Assembly: GCF_033807575.1 (NCBI RefSeq) | Contig: NC_084729.1 | Span: forward strand, 2,542,001-2,606,000 | DNA length: 64,000 nt | From: Cydia pomonella | Taxonomy: Eukaryota > Arthropoda > Insecta > Lepidoptera > Tortricidae | Reading direction: 5' to 3' | Shown: positions 1-12,400 of the stretch, one piece after another | Numbering within the stretch: the first letter of the stretch is position 1 | Layout of the letters: every line of letters begins with the position of its first letter | The notes under the pieces: model-generated | Told to the model about the DNA's origin: nothing | The model's database searches: none | Seen by the model: only the letters and a program-made list of their open reading frames with translations | Program-made: the position numbers and the translations under genes

Positions 1-134
1 GGGTATTATTAGGGGGTGGGGTTAGGGTCGGCAACGCGCATGTAACTCCTCTGGAGTTGCAGGTGTACATAGGCTACGGAGACTGCTTACCATCAGGCAG
101 GCCGTATGCGTGTTTGCCACCGACGTAGTATAAA
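1..134 (+). mobile_element. SINE-like retroposon family A, 3' portion
   Basis: It carries the family core TTGCCACCGACGTAGTATAA, followed by an A-rich end. The same core recurs at 8062, 8474, 11204, 14357, 22601, 34371 and 53623. A-rich or T-rich tails at one end indicate retroposition. It lies in the intron downstream of the visible CENP-N-like exons. Confidence 0.75.
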
Positions 135-205
135 ATAATTCACAACATTCCTCTATGAAATTATAGGAATCTAATGCAAACTAAAAGCGAATTATACTGG
201 CAACA

Positions 206-2740
206 CCACGTTATCGTCGCCGGAGCCCCGCGAGTGGATGCTGTGTGCAGGACTCACTTGTAAGTGAAGTCGATGCCGTTGTCAGTGAGCAGCGGCTGCG
301 GCCGGTACTCCGGGGCGCCTGTGAGCAGCTCCACGTTGTCGTCGCCGGAGCCCCGCGAGTGGATGCTGTGTGCAGGACTCACTTGTAAGTGAAGTCGATG
401 CCGTTGTCAGTGAGCAGCGGCTGCGGCCGGTACTCCGGGGCGCCTGTGAGCAGCTCCACGTTGTCGTCGCCGGAGCCCCGCGAGTGGATGCTGTGTGCAG
501 GACTCACTTGTAAGTGAAGTCGATGCCGTTGTCAGTGAGCAGCGGCTGCGGCCGGTACTCCGGGGCGCCTGTGAGCAGCTCCACGTTGTCGTCGCCGGAG
601 CCCCGCGAGTGGATGCTGTGTGCAGGACTCACTTGTAAGTGAAGTCGATGCCGTTGTCAGTGAGCAGCGGCTGCGGCCGGTACTCCGGGGCGCCTGTGAG
701 CAGCTCCACGTTGTCGTCGCCGGAGCCCCGCGAGTGGATGCTGTGTGCAGGACTCACTTGTAAGTGAAGTCGATGCCGTTGTCAGTGAGCAGCGGCTGCG
801 GCCGGTACTCCGGGGCGCCTGTGAGCAGCTCCACGTTGTCGTCGCCGGAGCCCCGCGAGTGGATGCTGTGTGCAGGACTCACTTGTAAGTGAAGTCGATG
901 CCGTTGTCAGTGAGCAGCGGCTGCGGCCGGTACTCCGGGGCGCCTGTGAGCAGCTCCACGTTGTCGTCGCCGGAGCCCCGCGAGTGGATGCTGTGTGCAG
1001 GACTCACTTGTAAGTGAAGTCGATGCCGTTGTCAGTGAGCAGCGGCTGCGGCCGGTACTCCGGGGCGCCTGTGAGCAGCTCCACGTTGTCGTCGCCGGAG
1101 CCCCGCGAGTGGATGCTGTGTGCAGGACTCACTTGTAAGTGAAGTCGATGCCGTTGTCAGTGAGCAGCGGCTGCGGCCGGTACTCCGGGGCGCCTGTGAG
1201 CAGCTCCACGTTGTCGTCGCCGGAGCCCCGCGAGTGGATGCTGTGTGCAGGACTCACTTGTAAGTGAAGTCGATGCCGTTGTCAGTGAGCAGCGGCTGCG
1301 GCCGGTACTCCGGGGCGCCTGTGAGCAGCTCCACGTTGTCGTCGCCGGAGCCCCGCGAGTGGATGCTGTGTGCAGGACTCACTTGTAAGTGAAGTCGATG
1401 CCGTTGTCAGTGAGCAGCGGCTGCGGCCGGTACTCCGGGGCGCCTGTGAGCAGCTCCACGTTGTCGTCGCCGGAGCCCCGCGAGTGGATGCTGTGTGCAG
1501 GACTCACTTGTAAGTGAAGTCGATGCCGTTGTCAGTGAGCAGCGGCTGCGGCCGGTACTCCGGGGCGCCTGTGAGCAGCTCCACGTTGTCGTCGCCGGAG
1601 CCCCGCGAGTGGATGCTGTGTGCAGGACTCACTTGTAAGTGAAGTCGATGCCGTTGTCAGTGAGCAGCGGCTGCGGCCGGTACTCCGGGGCGCCTGTGAG
1701 CAGCTCCACGTTGTCGTCGCCGGAGCCCCGCGAGTGGATGCTGTGTGCAGGACTCACTTGTAAGTGAAGTCGATGCCGTTGTCAGTGAGCAGCGGCTGCG
1801 GCCGGTACTCCGGGGCGCCTGTGAGCAGCTCCACGTTGTCGTCGCCGGAGCCCCGCGAGTGGATGCTGTGTGCAGGACTCACTTGTAAGTGAAGTCGATG
1901 CCGTTGTCAGTGAGCAGCGGCTGCGGCCGGTACTCCGGGGCGCCTGTGAGCAGCTCCACGTTGTCGTCGCCGGAGCCCCGCGAGTGGATGCTGTGTGCAG
2001 GACTCACTTGTAAGTGAAGTCGATGCCGTTGTCAGTGAGCAGCGGCTGCGGCCGGTACTCCGGGGCGCCTGTGAGCAGCTCCACGTTGTCGTCGCCGGAG
2101 CCCCGCGAGTGGATGCTGTGTGCAGGACTCACTTGTAAGTGAAGTCGATGCCGTTGTCAGTGAGCAGCGGCTGCGGCCGGTACTCCGGGGCGCCTGTGAG
2201 CAGCTCCACGTTGTCGTCGCCGGAGCCCCGCGAGTGGATGCTGTGTGCAGGACTCACTTGTAAGTGAAGTCGATGCCGTTGTCAGTGAGCAGCGGCTGCG
2301 GCCGGTACTCCGGGGCGCCTGTGAGCAGCTCCACGTTGTCGTCGCCGGAGCCCCGCGAGTGGATGCTGTGTGCAGGACTCACTTGTAAGTGAAGTCGATG
2401 CCGTTGTCAGTGAGCAGCGGCTGCGGCCGGTACTCCGGGGCGCCTGTGAGCAGCTCCACGTTGTCGTCGCCGGAGCCCCGCGAGTGGATGCTGTGTGCAG
2501 GACTCACTTGTAAGTGAAGTCGATGCCGTTGTCAGTGAGCAGCGGCTGCGGCCGGTACTCCGGGGCGCCTGTGAGCAGCTCCACGTTGTCGTCGCCGGAG
2601 CCCCGCGAGTGGATGCTGTGTGCAGGACTCACTTGTAAGTGAAGTCGATGCCGTTGTCAGTGAGCAGCGGCTGCGGCCGGTACTCCGGGGCGCCTGTGAG
2701 CAGCTCCACGTTGTCGTCGCCGGAGCCCCGCGAGTGGATG
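206..2740 (-). repeat. 125-bp minisatellite made of a CENP-N-like exon fragment plus its splice donor, about 20 copies
   Basis: A nearly perfect tandem array with period 125 bp. The donor motif (ACTCAC on the + strand) recurs from 252 to 2627 in steps of 125, 20 times. Read on the minus strand, each unit is the last 108 nt of the exon at 2633-2804 followed by 17 nt of intron, which starts GTGAGT and ends CACACAG, and then the next exon piece. The copy nearest the gene is the functional exon. The most distal copy (about 206-230) is partial and slightly diverged. The unit is GC-rich against AT-rich flanks. Homogeneity suggests recent expansion or gene conversion. An assembly-level copy-number error cannot be excluded. 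Confidence 0.95.
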
Positions 2741-5700
2741 CGCAGGAGGGACGGGATGTCGCGCCCGTGGAGGCTCTCGTCCGTGTACGTTTTGTAGCCG
2801 AGGCCTGAGATCAGAAGTGGTTATTGATAGTATATTGTAAACAAGAAATTACAAATTCTTCATTTTCATTTTATAATTAACTAAATCCATCATAGGTCAA
2901 TGAAGGAAAACATTATGACTACTCCAAACTGAAGCCCCTTTGTCTTAAAAGCCTTATGTTAAGATACATACCAGTTGCTTACATCCTAACTAGCACTTTA
3001 TAAGTCAAAAGCGAACTTATAAGGATACAAAACTGGCTATGATGAGGAGCAGAATGCTAAAGAAACTTAAGTTACCTTCAACAATGGCCTTCAGCATGGT
3101 CTTGGCCCCGAGGGAGCTGAGCAGGGCCACAGGGCGCCCCGGGGGGACTGCGCAGTACAGCGTGTTGCCCTGCCTGGTCGCGGATACTAGTTGTACGCTG
3201 AAGTACACCAGGTCACCGATGTTCACGGACTCCACCTTAAAAAAAAATATGGCTTTATAAACCTAATTTGTTTTTCACGAAGTGTCGAAATTTTGTATGA
3301 TGTTTTTATCAACATACTCTCGTGAGACTCGGACGTTAAATATATTAAAAGGAATTCTCTCACGCGTGGATCCGTCAAGAGTGTGGATTTTGTTGAAACT
3401 TCTTGAGCACGCCAGTTTTCGATAAAAAAAAAATGTCAAGAGACCAGTTTTAATATATCTAATATTTTAATTATTGATGTTTGTTACACGTTCTTACCTA
3501 GTTGGCTATTAGCATGCGTCTATTGCGTCTTGTGATGAACACCTTTTTTTTTTTACTATACACCGTGTTTTTATTGAATTCCGTTAACTTCCGAGCATGA
3601 GTAAGGAAACTAAATGGCATGGGTAATTAAAAAAAAAAACACTTTTTTTAGTTTTTACCAGTTTTGATTTTTTTATAAAAAGTACCTAATTAAATGCTGC
3701 ATACAGCGTTGTTGTAACACGGGCATTACATTAAACTCAACCAAACAGTTGAAAACTATGACATTTCAAACATCGATCGTCCGAGATTGTACTAAGTTTA
3801 GTAGCAAATGTATTAACTCATATTAAACACTTATCAATATGTAAACAGGCCCTAAGGCAAGTGTACACGCTCGTAGGTGCCTTATAAGATAAAAATAAGT
3901 TATTGGTTATCTCGGAAAAAAATGGAGTTAATTAGAATAGTGTCTTTGAGAAGGTTACTTAATTTAAGCTCAGGAATGTACCCTTGAAATTAACGGAAAT
4001 AAAAAAAAACAGGTGTAGAATATGTCGTGTCAGCTCACAGTGATCCTGTGTAGTTTAACTAGATTCCTGTCCGCTTATGAAATAATTAAGTATGCAGTCT
4101 ATATTGTAAGTCATACCACAGCGGTCATATTCTTAGGAGCCTTTGCTTTCCGCAGCGCATGCCGCACGCGCGACGTCATGGCAGCCGCGGACACGGGCTC
4201 CTCCGACTCGGGCTCCGACAGTGAGATCAGGTGCCAGACTCGGCTCTGGGTTGCTACCACTGCAATTTATTCATTAATTTTAATATCATGCTGCCCAATG
4301 TACATTACAATAATTTCAAATTTGTGATAAATGCATTTGAACCTCTTAGGAAATAGTAGATATGAGATAGGTTCGAATGGATTTGTCTATATTTACCTAT
4401 TAAATAAATTAATATTTGGGGATAATCTTACATAGATTGACCTAGCTCCAAACTAAGCAAAGCTTGTACTATGGGACCTAGGTAATATACATTAAATATA
4501 TACTTATACAGGTTGTTTATTTAAACACCTGCAATAATTTACAAATACTTTTAATTTACTGTGAGCCGGATCCATCCTGAAATCGCGAAAAAAATTTAAT
4601 CTCCCATAGAAAATGTCAAGGTCAGACAGTCACAATAGTTGATCCCATAGTAAAAGTTGCTCAGTATGGCCTATATATTCACCCATTAAATTATTGCAGG
4701 TGACTAAATAAACACCCTGTATACATAGAAAACACCCATGACTCAGGAACAAATATCCTGTTACAGATACAGAAATAGTATTCTGCAAGAAGGGAAATTA
4801 TGTTTGTAGGACTTCATTTTCAAAGGGACGTTTTACAAGGGTGGTGTCATGCATATGCCAAAAATGAAGGGTTGGCGCGTTTGCTGACTCACCCTGAAGG
4901 TCTCTGAAAGGAGAATAACAACTTGTTCAGGTTACTCCCACTATTCACCACCAAGTTGTTACCAGTGGTAGCTACAGGGATTTTTTTCCCACCTTTTAAC
5001 ACATTCACAGCCAGACAAAAAACGGCGCACTACCTCAGAAACCGGTGGTCTATAGCTGTGTACAAAAAAACCTGCCCAGCGGGTTGTCCGGCATCTGAAC
5101 AAAGTTCACGAGCGCCCACCAGGTTCTTGGCAGTGAATGTGTTAAAGCAAAGCTTGGCATGCCGTGACTAGAAGCTGGTAATTCTGCCTGAGCAGTAAGG
5201 GAAAAGGGAGCCAAGAAGAAACTTTGTTGGGTACAGGTACAAGTAGTAGGTATAGATTCCGAATAATGTCTTGCTAATGTCCTACTTGGCCCTAATGCAA
5301 ATCCGCCTCTGAAGCTAATGTTAATTTAAGAAATAAAATACGAAAGAACCTTGAAGGCCTTCTTCAAATTAATATTTCAATAAAATCTGATCATGATTTC
5401 CTTACATTTAAGCTTCAATCGGTTCAACAAGTCATCATATTCTTCAGCTGGCAGTGAGCGAGCTATATGTCTGCTCAGCACCCTCGCGGCGCTCGTAGGC
5501 GTCATGGGCATCCTCGAGTCGCGCATGGCGCGTGACACGTCGCCCCAGAAGAGCCCTAGCTCCGGTAATACCGCGACACAGCACGCCTCCAGCGACATTT
5601 TAGATATCGTCGCTTGAAGCTCGGATAACTCTGAAACCAAAATAATAGGATAGTTATTTGAGATAGAAACACATTACAAATGTTTATGTAAGTAGTTATG

Positions 5701-5803
5701 TGGGAAAAACAAAGAAATACACCGAAAGGCGTTCAAACTAAATGTTTACATGAAATGCAGTTAAATATTTCTAACACTTACTAGATTTAGGATCAGCGGT
5801 CAT
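2633..5803 (-). CDS. CENP-N-like kinetochore protein, 5' part of the gene (C-terminus lies off the window)
   Basis: Five minus-strand coding exons join with consistent phases: 5782-5803 (ATG at 5803), 5406-5630, 4117-4259, 3076-3235 and 2633-2804. They total 722 nt, about 240 codons. Introns have GT...AG ends on the minus strand. The protein starts MTADPKSKLSELQ. It then has a helical N-terminal region, a segment RHALRKAKAPKNMTAV, a strand-rich stretch DLVYFSVQLVSATR, and TMLKAIVEGLGYKTY. Order, spacing and length resemble CENP-N, the inner-kinetochore (CCAN) subunit that pairs with CENP-L; human CENP-N is about 340 aa, so about 100 residues should lie beyond the left edge. The last visible exon ends at donor GTGAGT. 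If that donor is not used, the frame stops at once (TAC AAG TGA), giving a 241-aa product. The family call rests on pattern resemblance from memory, not on a search. The exon structure itself is well supported. Confidence 0.6.
3559..4016. mobile_element. MITE family M2 (CACCGTGTTTTTATTG), copy 1
   Basis: Left end ACACCGTGTTTTTATTGAAT; right end AATTAACGGAAATAAAAAAA then ACAGGTGT. About 458 bp. Collinear with 31546-32027. In intron 3 of the CENP-N-like gene. Confidence 0.8.
4395..4770 (-). mobile_element. tRNA-derived SINE family B, split by a MITE
   Basis: Two pieces (about 4395-4505 and 4722-4770) match one SINE: AATATTTGGGGATAATCTTA on the left and CATAGAAAACACCCATGACT on the right. Between them sits the inverted-repeat element 4511-4722. 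It lies in intron 2 of the CENP-N-like gene. Confidence 0.65.
4511..4722. mobile_element. MITE family M3 (CACCTGCAATAATTTA), copy 1
   Basis: CAGGTTGTTTATTTAAACAC on the left against TGACTAAATAAACACCCTG on the right, with CTGCAATAATTTA repeated inverted. Inserted in a family B SINE with TATA on both sides. Confidence 0.75.
4997..5155. mobile_element. MITE family M4 (ACATTCACTGCCA), copy 1
   Basis: AACACATTCACAGCCAGAC on the left and TTGGCAGTGAATGTGTT on the right. Inside are CGGCGCACTACCTCAG and GTTCACGAGCGCCCACC. In intron 2 of the CENP-N-like gene. A solo end (TTGGCAGTGAATGTG) is at about 7532. Confidence 0.75.
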
Positions 5804-6418
5804 CTTGGAGACTTTTAATCACAATCAAAATAAGAAACTCGCTTTTGATTGATTTAAAATTTAGAAAGATAAGTTCATTACCACAAACTACAAATTATTT
5901 ATTAATTTCAAATGAACGTTCAACGTAACGGTACGACACTATCAAAGTGTCAAAACAAAGTGCATAGACAAATCACAAACTCATTTTGTTCGATATAAAG
6001 CCCACACACATGTGCTGCGCTACCAAGATTAAGGTACACTTCCAGTAAAACTTGACGACAGGACATACTTGGCTATAAACATAATACGTTATAAAAATAT
6101 AGATTTCACCAGTGTTTCAAAGTCAATATTATTCCTTTGTTTTTGTTATTTAATTATATCTAGTCATATCAATCATTATTATTTAGTACATTTGACTTGG
6201 GGAACATTTCCAACATAATAAAAAAAAACTCCCGCCAAATTTTGTCGCCATGTTTTGATTTGACACCTTGATAAATGGAGACAAGCGACAATTGAAAGTA
6301 CTGCAACAAGTGAAAGCCTTTTACTTATATTGTAAGGGAGAAAAGTGATTGATAATGAGTGAATTAAAGTGATTAACAACAATAGATTTGAAAATATCTA
6401 CAATTTACGGCTTCCAAA
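5804..6418. promoter_or_regulatory. Shared head-to-head promoter interval
   Basis: This 615-bp interval separates the start codons of the minus-strand CENP-N-like gene (ATG at 5803) and the plus-strand PHF7-like gene (ATG at 6419). It must contain both 5' UTRs and both promoters. A TATAAAG string on the + strand lies at about 5994-6000, too far from the 6419 ATG to assign with confidence. No mobile element is recognisable in it, unlike almost every other stretch of this size here, which fits functional constraint. Transcription start sites cannot be located by eye. Confidence 0.6.
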
Positions 6419-9400
6419 ATGGCTACTAAATTCCTGAAAAAACGGGAAGTTGCTAAGCTTGTTACTGAAAACAGGAAACCTTGTGTTTTCTGCAATCAGG
6501 ATGTGGACGATGAAGTGATTTACGGCAAATTATACTCTTACGGAGACATACAATGTCATTACTTCTGTGTGGTAAGCTGCAGATTTGTCACCATCACGGG
6601 AATTGTGTGGCCCATCCCTTCTTAGAAATGTATACGTACTGCATGATTTCTAGAAGCTTATTCTTCACTAGCGTAGATATTCTATCCCAAAAAATAAACA
6701 TGCAAGATCATTCGTTGAATACTATATTGCAAATGTAAAAAAAAAATGCTGAAATAATAATAACTTGAACTATTTTTACCTTTAGACATTGTTGTATTGG
6801 TTAATCAAGTATTTTATATGAAGCAAAAGATATACTGGATCATAGCAAATGATAATATGGAATCTCTGCTTAACCCTACTATAAACAGGCATAATTTATA
6901 ATACTTCTATTTATCTGATAAGATTTATGTTAGAGCTTGTACACAAATCACGCGACGTTTTTCCGGCTACTTTTTCAAGGCCACTTTGGATAGGTGGGTG
7001 TCAGGCTTCATGAGGATATGCCCAATCCTATGCCATTTGTTCGTTTGGATCTCCTTGTGTATGGGTGCTCGTCCAGTTATTGTCCATAAGTTAGTGTTTG
7101 TGATCCAGTTAGGCCAAAAAATGCTTAGAATTTTCCTTATGCATTTGTTTACAAACACTTAGAGTTATTATTATTATTATTTAATAAGCAGGCAGGCAGT
7201 TTGACAACTGATATGACCTGTATCCGATATTCATAAAGATAGTTATCATGAACGAGTAGTAGATATAATGTGCTTGTCTAATTTATTTTTAAACTGGTTC
7301 ACATTTTGTGCTGAAACCACATCTTCTGGGAGTTTGTTCCAAGTTATTAGATCATTGCCGACAAACCAGGTTTCGCACCAGTACAGTTCAATAATCTGGC
7401 ATGGGGGAACATTTTCCAGTGCTGGATTACTGAGTGCTTACTGTATTTCAGTGTTATTTTGCAATTGACTACTTAATTTAAAACTTTTTGCGTCCCATTT
7501 CCAGTACAAAATGAACCCACCTAGTGAGTTCTTGGCAGTGAATGTGTTTTTGTGTGCCTGAGTGAAAGTAAAATTCTAAAACCCAAACAGTGAACGTGAC
7601 AGATGGCAGTGCAGTTAGCAGGAGTGCAAGAAAACCAATATGAGGTCATCCATTAATTACATCACTCAAACTTCACGGATTTTTAACCCCCCCCCCCCCC
7701 CCCCCTTCCTCCCCTCCCCCCCCTTCACTCTCAATATAAGTAATATATAAGTAGTCTTTAATCAGCTTCCAGATGAATTAAAAATGTTAGATGACGTAGA
7801 ATTTATGCATAGTTTAAAAAAATGGCTTATTAAGAATGAATTCTACTCTCTAAAGAATTTCTTTGAATTATATTCGTCATGATACCTATACTCTGTATAG
7901 ATTGATATGATATGTGTTTAATGGAAATGTTTGTTTCTTACTTTTAAGTTAGTTTTAAGTGTATATTGTATACCCGAATTGGGTTACCGTTGAAACTTAC
8001 ACATGTAATTAAATAACACCTCTGTAACACGGTTGTACAATAAAGAATTATCTTATCTTATCCTTTTTATGCTACGTCGGTGGCAAACAAGCATACGGCC
8101 TGCCTGATGGTAAGCAGTCTCCGTAGCATATGTACGCCTGCAACTCCAGAGGAGTTACATGCGCGTTGCCGATCCTAACCCCAACCCCCTCGCTGAACCT
8201 TCCCTCTTTGTCACACTTGTTGACGTTGACTCCCCCTTGGTGTGACATCGCAATATTTCAATATTTGGCAATAGGCGGGGTCCACACAGGCACAAACCAA
8301 AAAGATTATAGGGTAAATAAACAATATAGATTACTTTGCAGATTGCATATTTCCCTAGTCATTTTATATAAATATATCATGAATACTGCAATGGAATCAT
8401 GTGAATTACAATAGCAAACTCAGCATATAACTAAGAAAGCTCAATACATATAAAAATGAAGTGCAACCTACATACATGGAACTCCTCTGGAGTTGCAGGC
8501 GTACATAGGCTACGGAGACTGCTTACCATCAGGCGGGCCGTATGCTTGTTTGCCACCGACGTAGTATAAAAAAAAAAAAAAACATCAAAACAAAAAACCT
8601 TTCTGAAAAAACCATTACATGAGACCAATTTTTCTCATTGCTCACACAAAGAAATACTACGAGCATAGCTAGAGTAGTGAGGTGGGAGTCACTCGCAAAC
8701 AATTGAAAAATAATTTAATTGAACTTAGTGCAGTTATAGGCGTAACTTATTTCAAGTCGAATGAACAATTTTAACGAACTTTGGAAAGTTATAACTAGAC
8801 TATCTGTGATTAAAATACTTTATTACATAAAAAAAAAAGAAAGTTATACCGTAAAACATGGAGGTGATATATTATTGGCCGGTACTATAGTTTCTGATAA
8901 GTTTAGTGCAAGTAATTCAATACATTTTCTATGTTACAGCTGTTATCCTGCTGCCTGGTGCAAAAGGGACGGGACTCGGAAGGCCTGTTTGGTTTCCTGT
9001 ACAAGGACATCCTGGCTGAGGTGGAACGGAGCAAGAAACATGTATGTATACGATTGCAATATGGCAGACTAAGCAGTCAAATGTCAAATCAAGTACTCTA
9101 TGAAACAGCAGGACTCATTGATCTGAAACAAAGCACCTACATGCAGCTGCAGAATGCAGAAAGCTGCAATACTTAACCCTGCACACCCTTAACATCTTGC
9201 AAAAACTTTCTAACAATCGTTAGAAAGTTTTTGCAACAAGTTGAAACTAGAAACGATTAAGTGCAGCAATATTTAAAAAAAGTATGTTTTTGATTTTATG
9301 TCATCTACTGGGCTTTGGCCTATAGCTAACATCAGTTCCCAGCTTTAAGATGAGATATAAAAACCCCTAAAAAAAATAATCTTGTTGTAGAAATGCTCGT

Positions 9401-12400
9401 ACTGCGGGCGCGGCGGCGCCAGCCTGGGCTGCTCGGTGGCGGCGTGCCGCAAGCAGTTCCATCTGCCGTGCGGCCGGCAGAAGAATGCTGTGTCGCTCTT
9501 CTATGGCAATTATAAGTATGTGTCTTTTTACTTGGTCAGTTTTGACAGGTGCTCATTATGGGTGATTCATACCCTTGTAAATAATAAATAAATATTTGGG
9601 GACAATCTTACACAGATCGACCTAGCCCCAAACTAAAGAGAAATTGAAATAGAGGTGTATTGTCAAAGAAAACTTTGTAGCCACGTAAAATTACTGCCAT
9701 CTTTCGACACATGATTAAAACTTTTAGAACGCCATTTGACGTTGATCCTTATTCTTTCATTGATATGTGTTAAATTTGTTAAATAACAATAAGTGGCGCC
9801 ATCTTAACGGGCACAACCTAAAGGTTATGGCGCCATCGTTCGAAACGATGCCGCAATACCTTTGGCTTTTGATCTATTAGATGGCGCCATTTTTTGATAT
9901 TTAACAAATGTAACACATATCAGTAAAATAATAAAGATCAAAGTCAAATGGCGTTCTAAAAGTTTTAATCATGTGTCGAAAGATGGCAGTAAATTTACTG
10001 TGGCTCAAAGTTTTCTTTGACAATCCACCCCTATTTCAAATTCGTTACCTTTACTGGAATTCGAACTCGCGGCTTCATAGGCAGGGTCTCTACCCACTAG
10101 GCCAGACCGGGCGCCTTTAGTACACAATAAAATATGTTTATTATTCAAACTTCAACATTTATTCTGCAAATAGGCCACAAGGACAAATGCATAAACAGAT
10201 ATTATTGCAGATCATTCTGCGAGCTCCACGCTCCGAAGCAGAAGATATCAGACGACGTCATGGCGAAGGCCAAGGAGAGGATGAAGATTGAAAAACTGAA
10301 GAAAGCGGGAAAGATACCCGTCAGTGACGAGGGAAACCAACAGGCCGGTAAGAAAAAAAGCTGACAGACCAAGATAAAGGGGCCCACTGATATTGGCCTG
10401 TCAGATATTCGCAAAAGCTGACAATTGCGAATAACCGACAGGCCGATGTCGAACTGGTAATGAGTAGGCCTCTTTAGAACTCGCAGAAACTATCCCAAAT
10501 CCCACCGCTCTAGAACTAAATTTGAGCTGATAGTTGGTGTGCGAGTTCAAACCTTTTCCAAGGTATTTTTCTATTTTTGCCTATGTAGTGGATGTGTTTC
10601 TGCCGTGTGCTCCAACGTAAATCAATATTTTGGAGTCGATTTCTATGAGTAAGATGATCTGTGACTGTCTGACTGAGCACACTGAAAGGCAATTTGCAAC
10701 TAAGTGGTGTAATATCAGGGCTTGCGGCTTCATATAGAGTATTTAAGACAGCCTGCTTGGCCTACGACCGCGTTCAGGCCAAATCTTGCAAGCTAAATTA
10801 GATCCACTTCCCATAATCAATTTAGCTGAAACTTCACATACATTATGGTACCATCAAGCTGATCTGATGATGGACAGGAGGTGGTCATAGAATCTCTGTC
10901 ATAAAACAACACAAACTAATTGTGTTTGGATTTGCTAGAATTGTCTGGACAAATATTAGTTGCCTGTTCAAAGAAAAGTACAGTCAGCGATAAAATACTG
11001 TATTAAAAATGGATTTATAGTCAAAAACTAATACAAAATTTTTAGAGAGCCCGGAAGATCCGGCCATGGTGTGTGTGATCTGCTACGAGCCGGTGCCGGC
11101 GCGGCCCACCACGCAGACCTTCTGGCCGCCGTGCTGCGGCCGCGACGCCTGGCTGCACCGCAGCTGCCTCCAGGTATACAGGACCATTTTCATTCATTAT
11201 TTTGGACCCGGGTACGTCCTTAAACTACGTCCAAAAGAGAGGTATGGGCATCGTGAATGTCATCTCGCTTTGTGTGGTAGGGCACAGCCAGTGGATGTCA
11301 TTCTAGATCTAGAGCAGAGCCCAACTGGCGGAGTACCTCCACTTTACAGAAAACAGCAGCCAAATAACACTAGACCCTACTCATAGTGTTGTGTTCCTGC
11401 CGGTGAGTAAGGTTGCCAGAGCTCAACTAGGGGGGGCGGGTTTAGGGTCGGCAACGCGCATGTAACTCCTCTGGAGTTGCAGGCGTACATAGGCTACGGA
11501 GACTGCTTACCATCAGGCGGGCCGTATGCTTGTTTGCCACCGACGTAGTATTAAAAAAAAAAATTAGGTTTTATAGTAAAAAAAAGTATTATTTTAGATG
11601 ACTCGTAGAAAAAGTATTTAATCAAGCTTTTTCAATCTCGTACCTTACTTAGGCAACTCGGCAAGCTTCGTTACCTAAACACGGTACTCGACTGGTAAGC
11701 TCTCTATTATATCACGTTGTATAACAGTACATTACGATACAAGTGCGAAAAATAGGAAATTAGAAACGAGTGGCGATAAATTAAAACACGACCGAAGCGA
11801 GTATTTTTAATCGACATGAGTTGCGAATTACCTATTCGCACATGTATCGTACAACGTTTTACAGTACATATGGCCCTTTAAATGTTCGACACAGTAACGT
11901 AATATGCTAATTTTCGCACTAGTGCTATAAAGTAGCACCATATGTACTGTAAAATACTATTAAGAAATCGATACTATTCAAGTTTCTGCGTTGCCCGCGC
12001 GGGGCAGGCGCCGCTTGGCCGTCGGACGGGGACCTGTGCCACCCGACAAGACAAGCGCGCTATTATTGTCTATGACTGGGGTTGGCCGGTCGAAGTATTA
12101 AACAGATGGCGCCATCATAGCTTGCCCTGTCAATACCTAGAATTGTGTCAAATTCTTGTTTTTTTTTTTTTTAGAATTTTGTGACCTGGATTCCAGTACT
12201 TTAAGCCAAATCTCATAGAACAAAACTAGAGACAGGGGCAAGCTATGATGGCGTCATCTATGCAAACCTTTGACAGTTGCTAACCCCATTGATTGTACGA
12301 TGTGACTTTTGGGAGTTTCGAGTGATAGGACACTGTTTATTTAAGTTTAAAGTTAGTCAGTGAGTTTTAAGTGAGCGAACGGACGCAATAATTTGTTTGC

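Noticed and set aside
206..2740. CRISPR-like array
   Set aside because: The units are tandem and identical throughout, with no variable spacers, in a eukaryotic intron/exon context.
2620..2808. Plus-strand 62-codon frame over the minisatellite edge
   Set aside because: It is antisense to the better supported minus-strand exon 2633-2804.
4022..4327. Plus-strand 101-codon frame
   Set aside because: It overlaps, on the opposite strand, the spliced exon 4117-4259 of the CENP-N-like gene and shows no domain.
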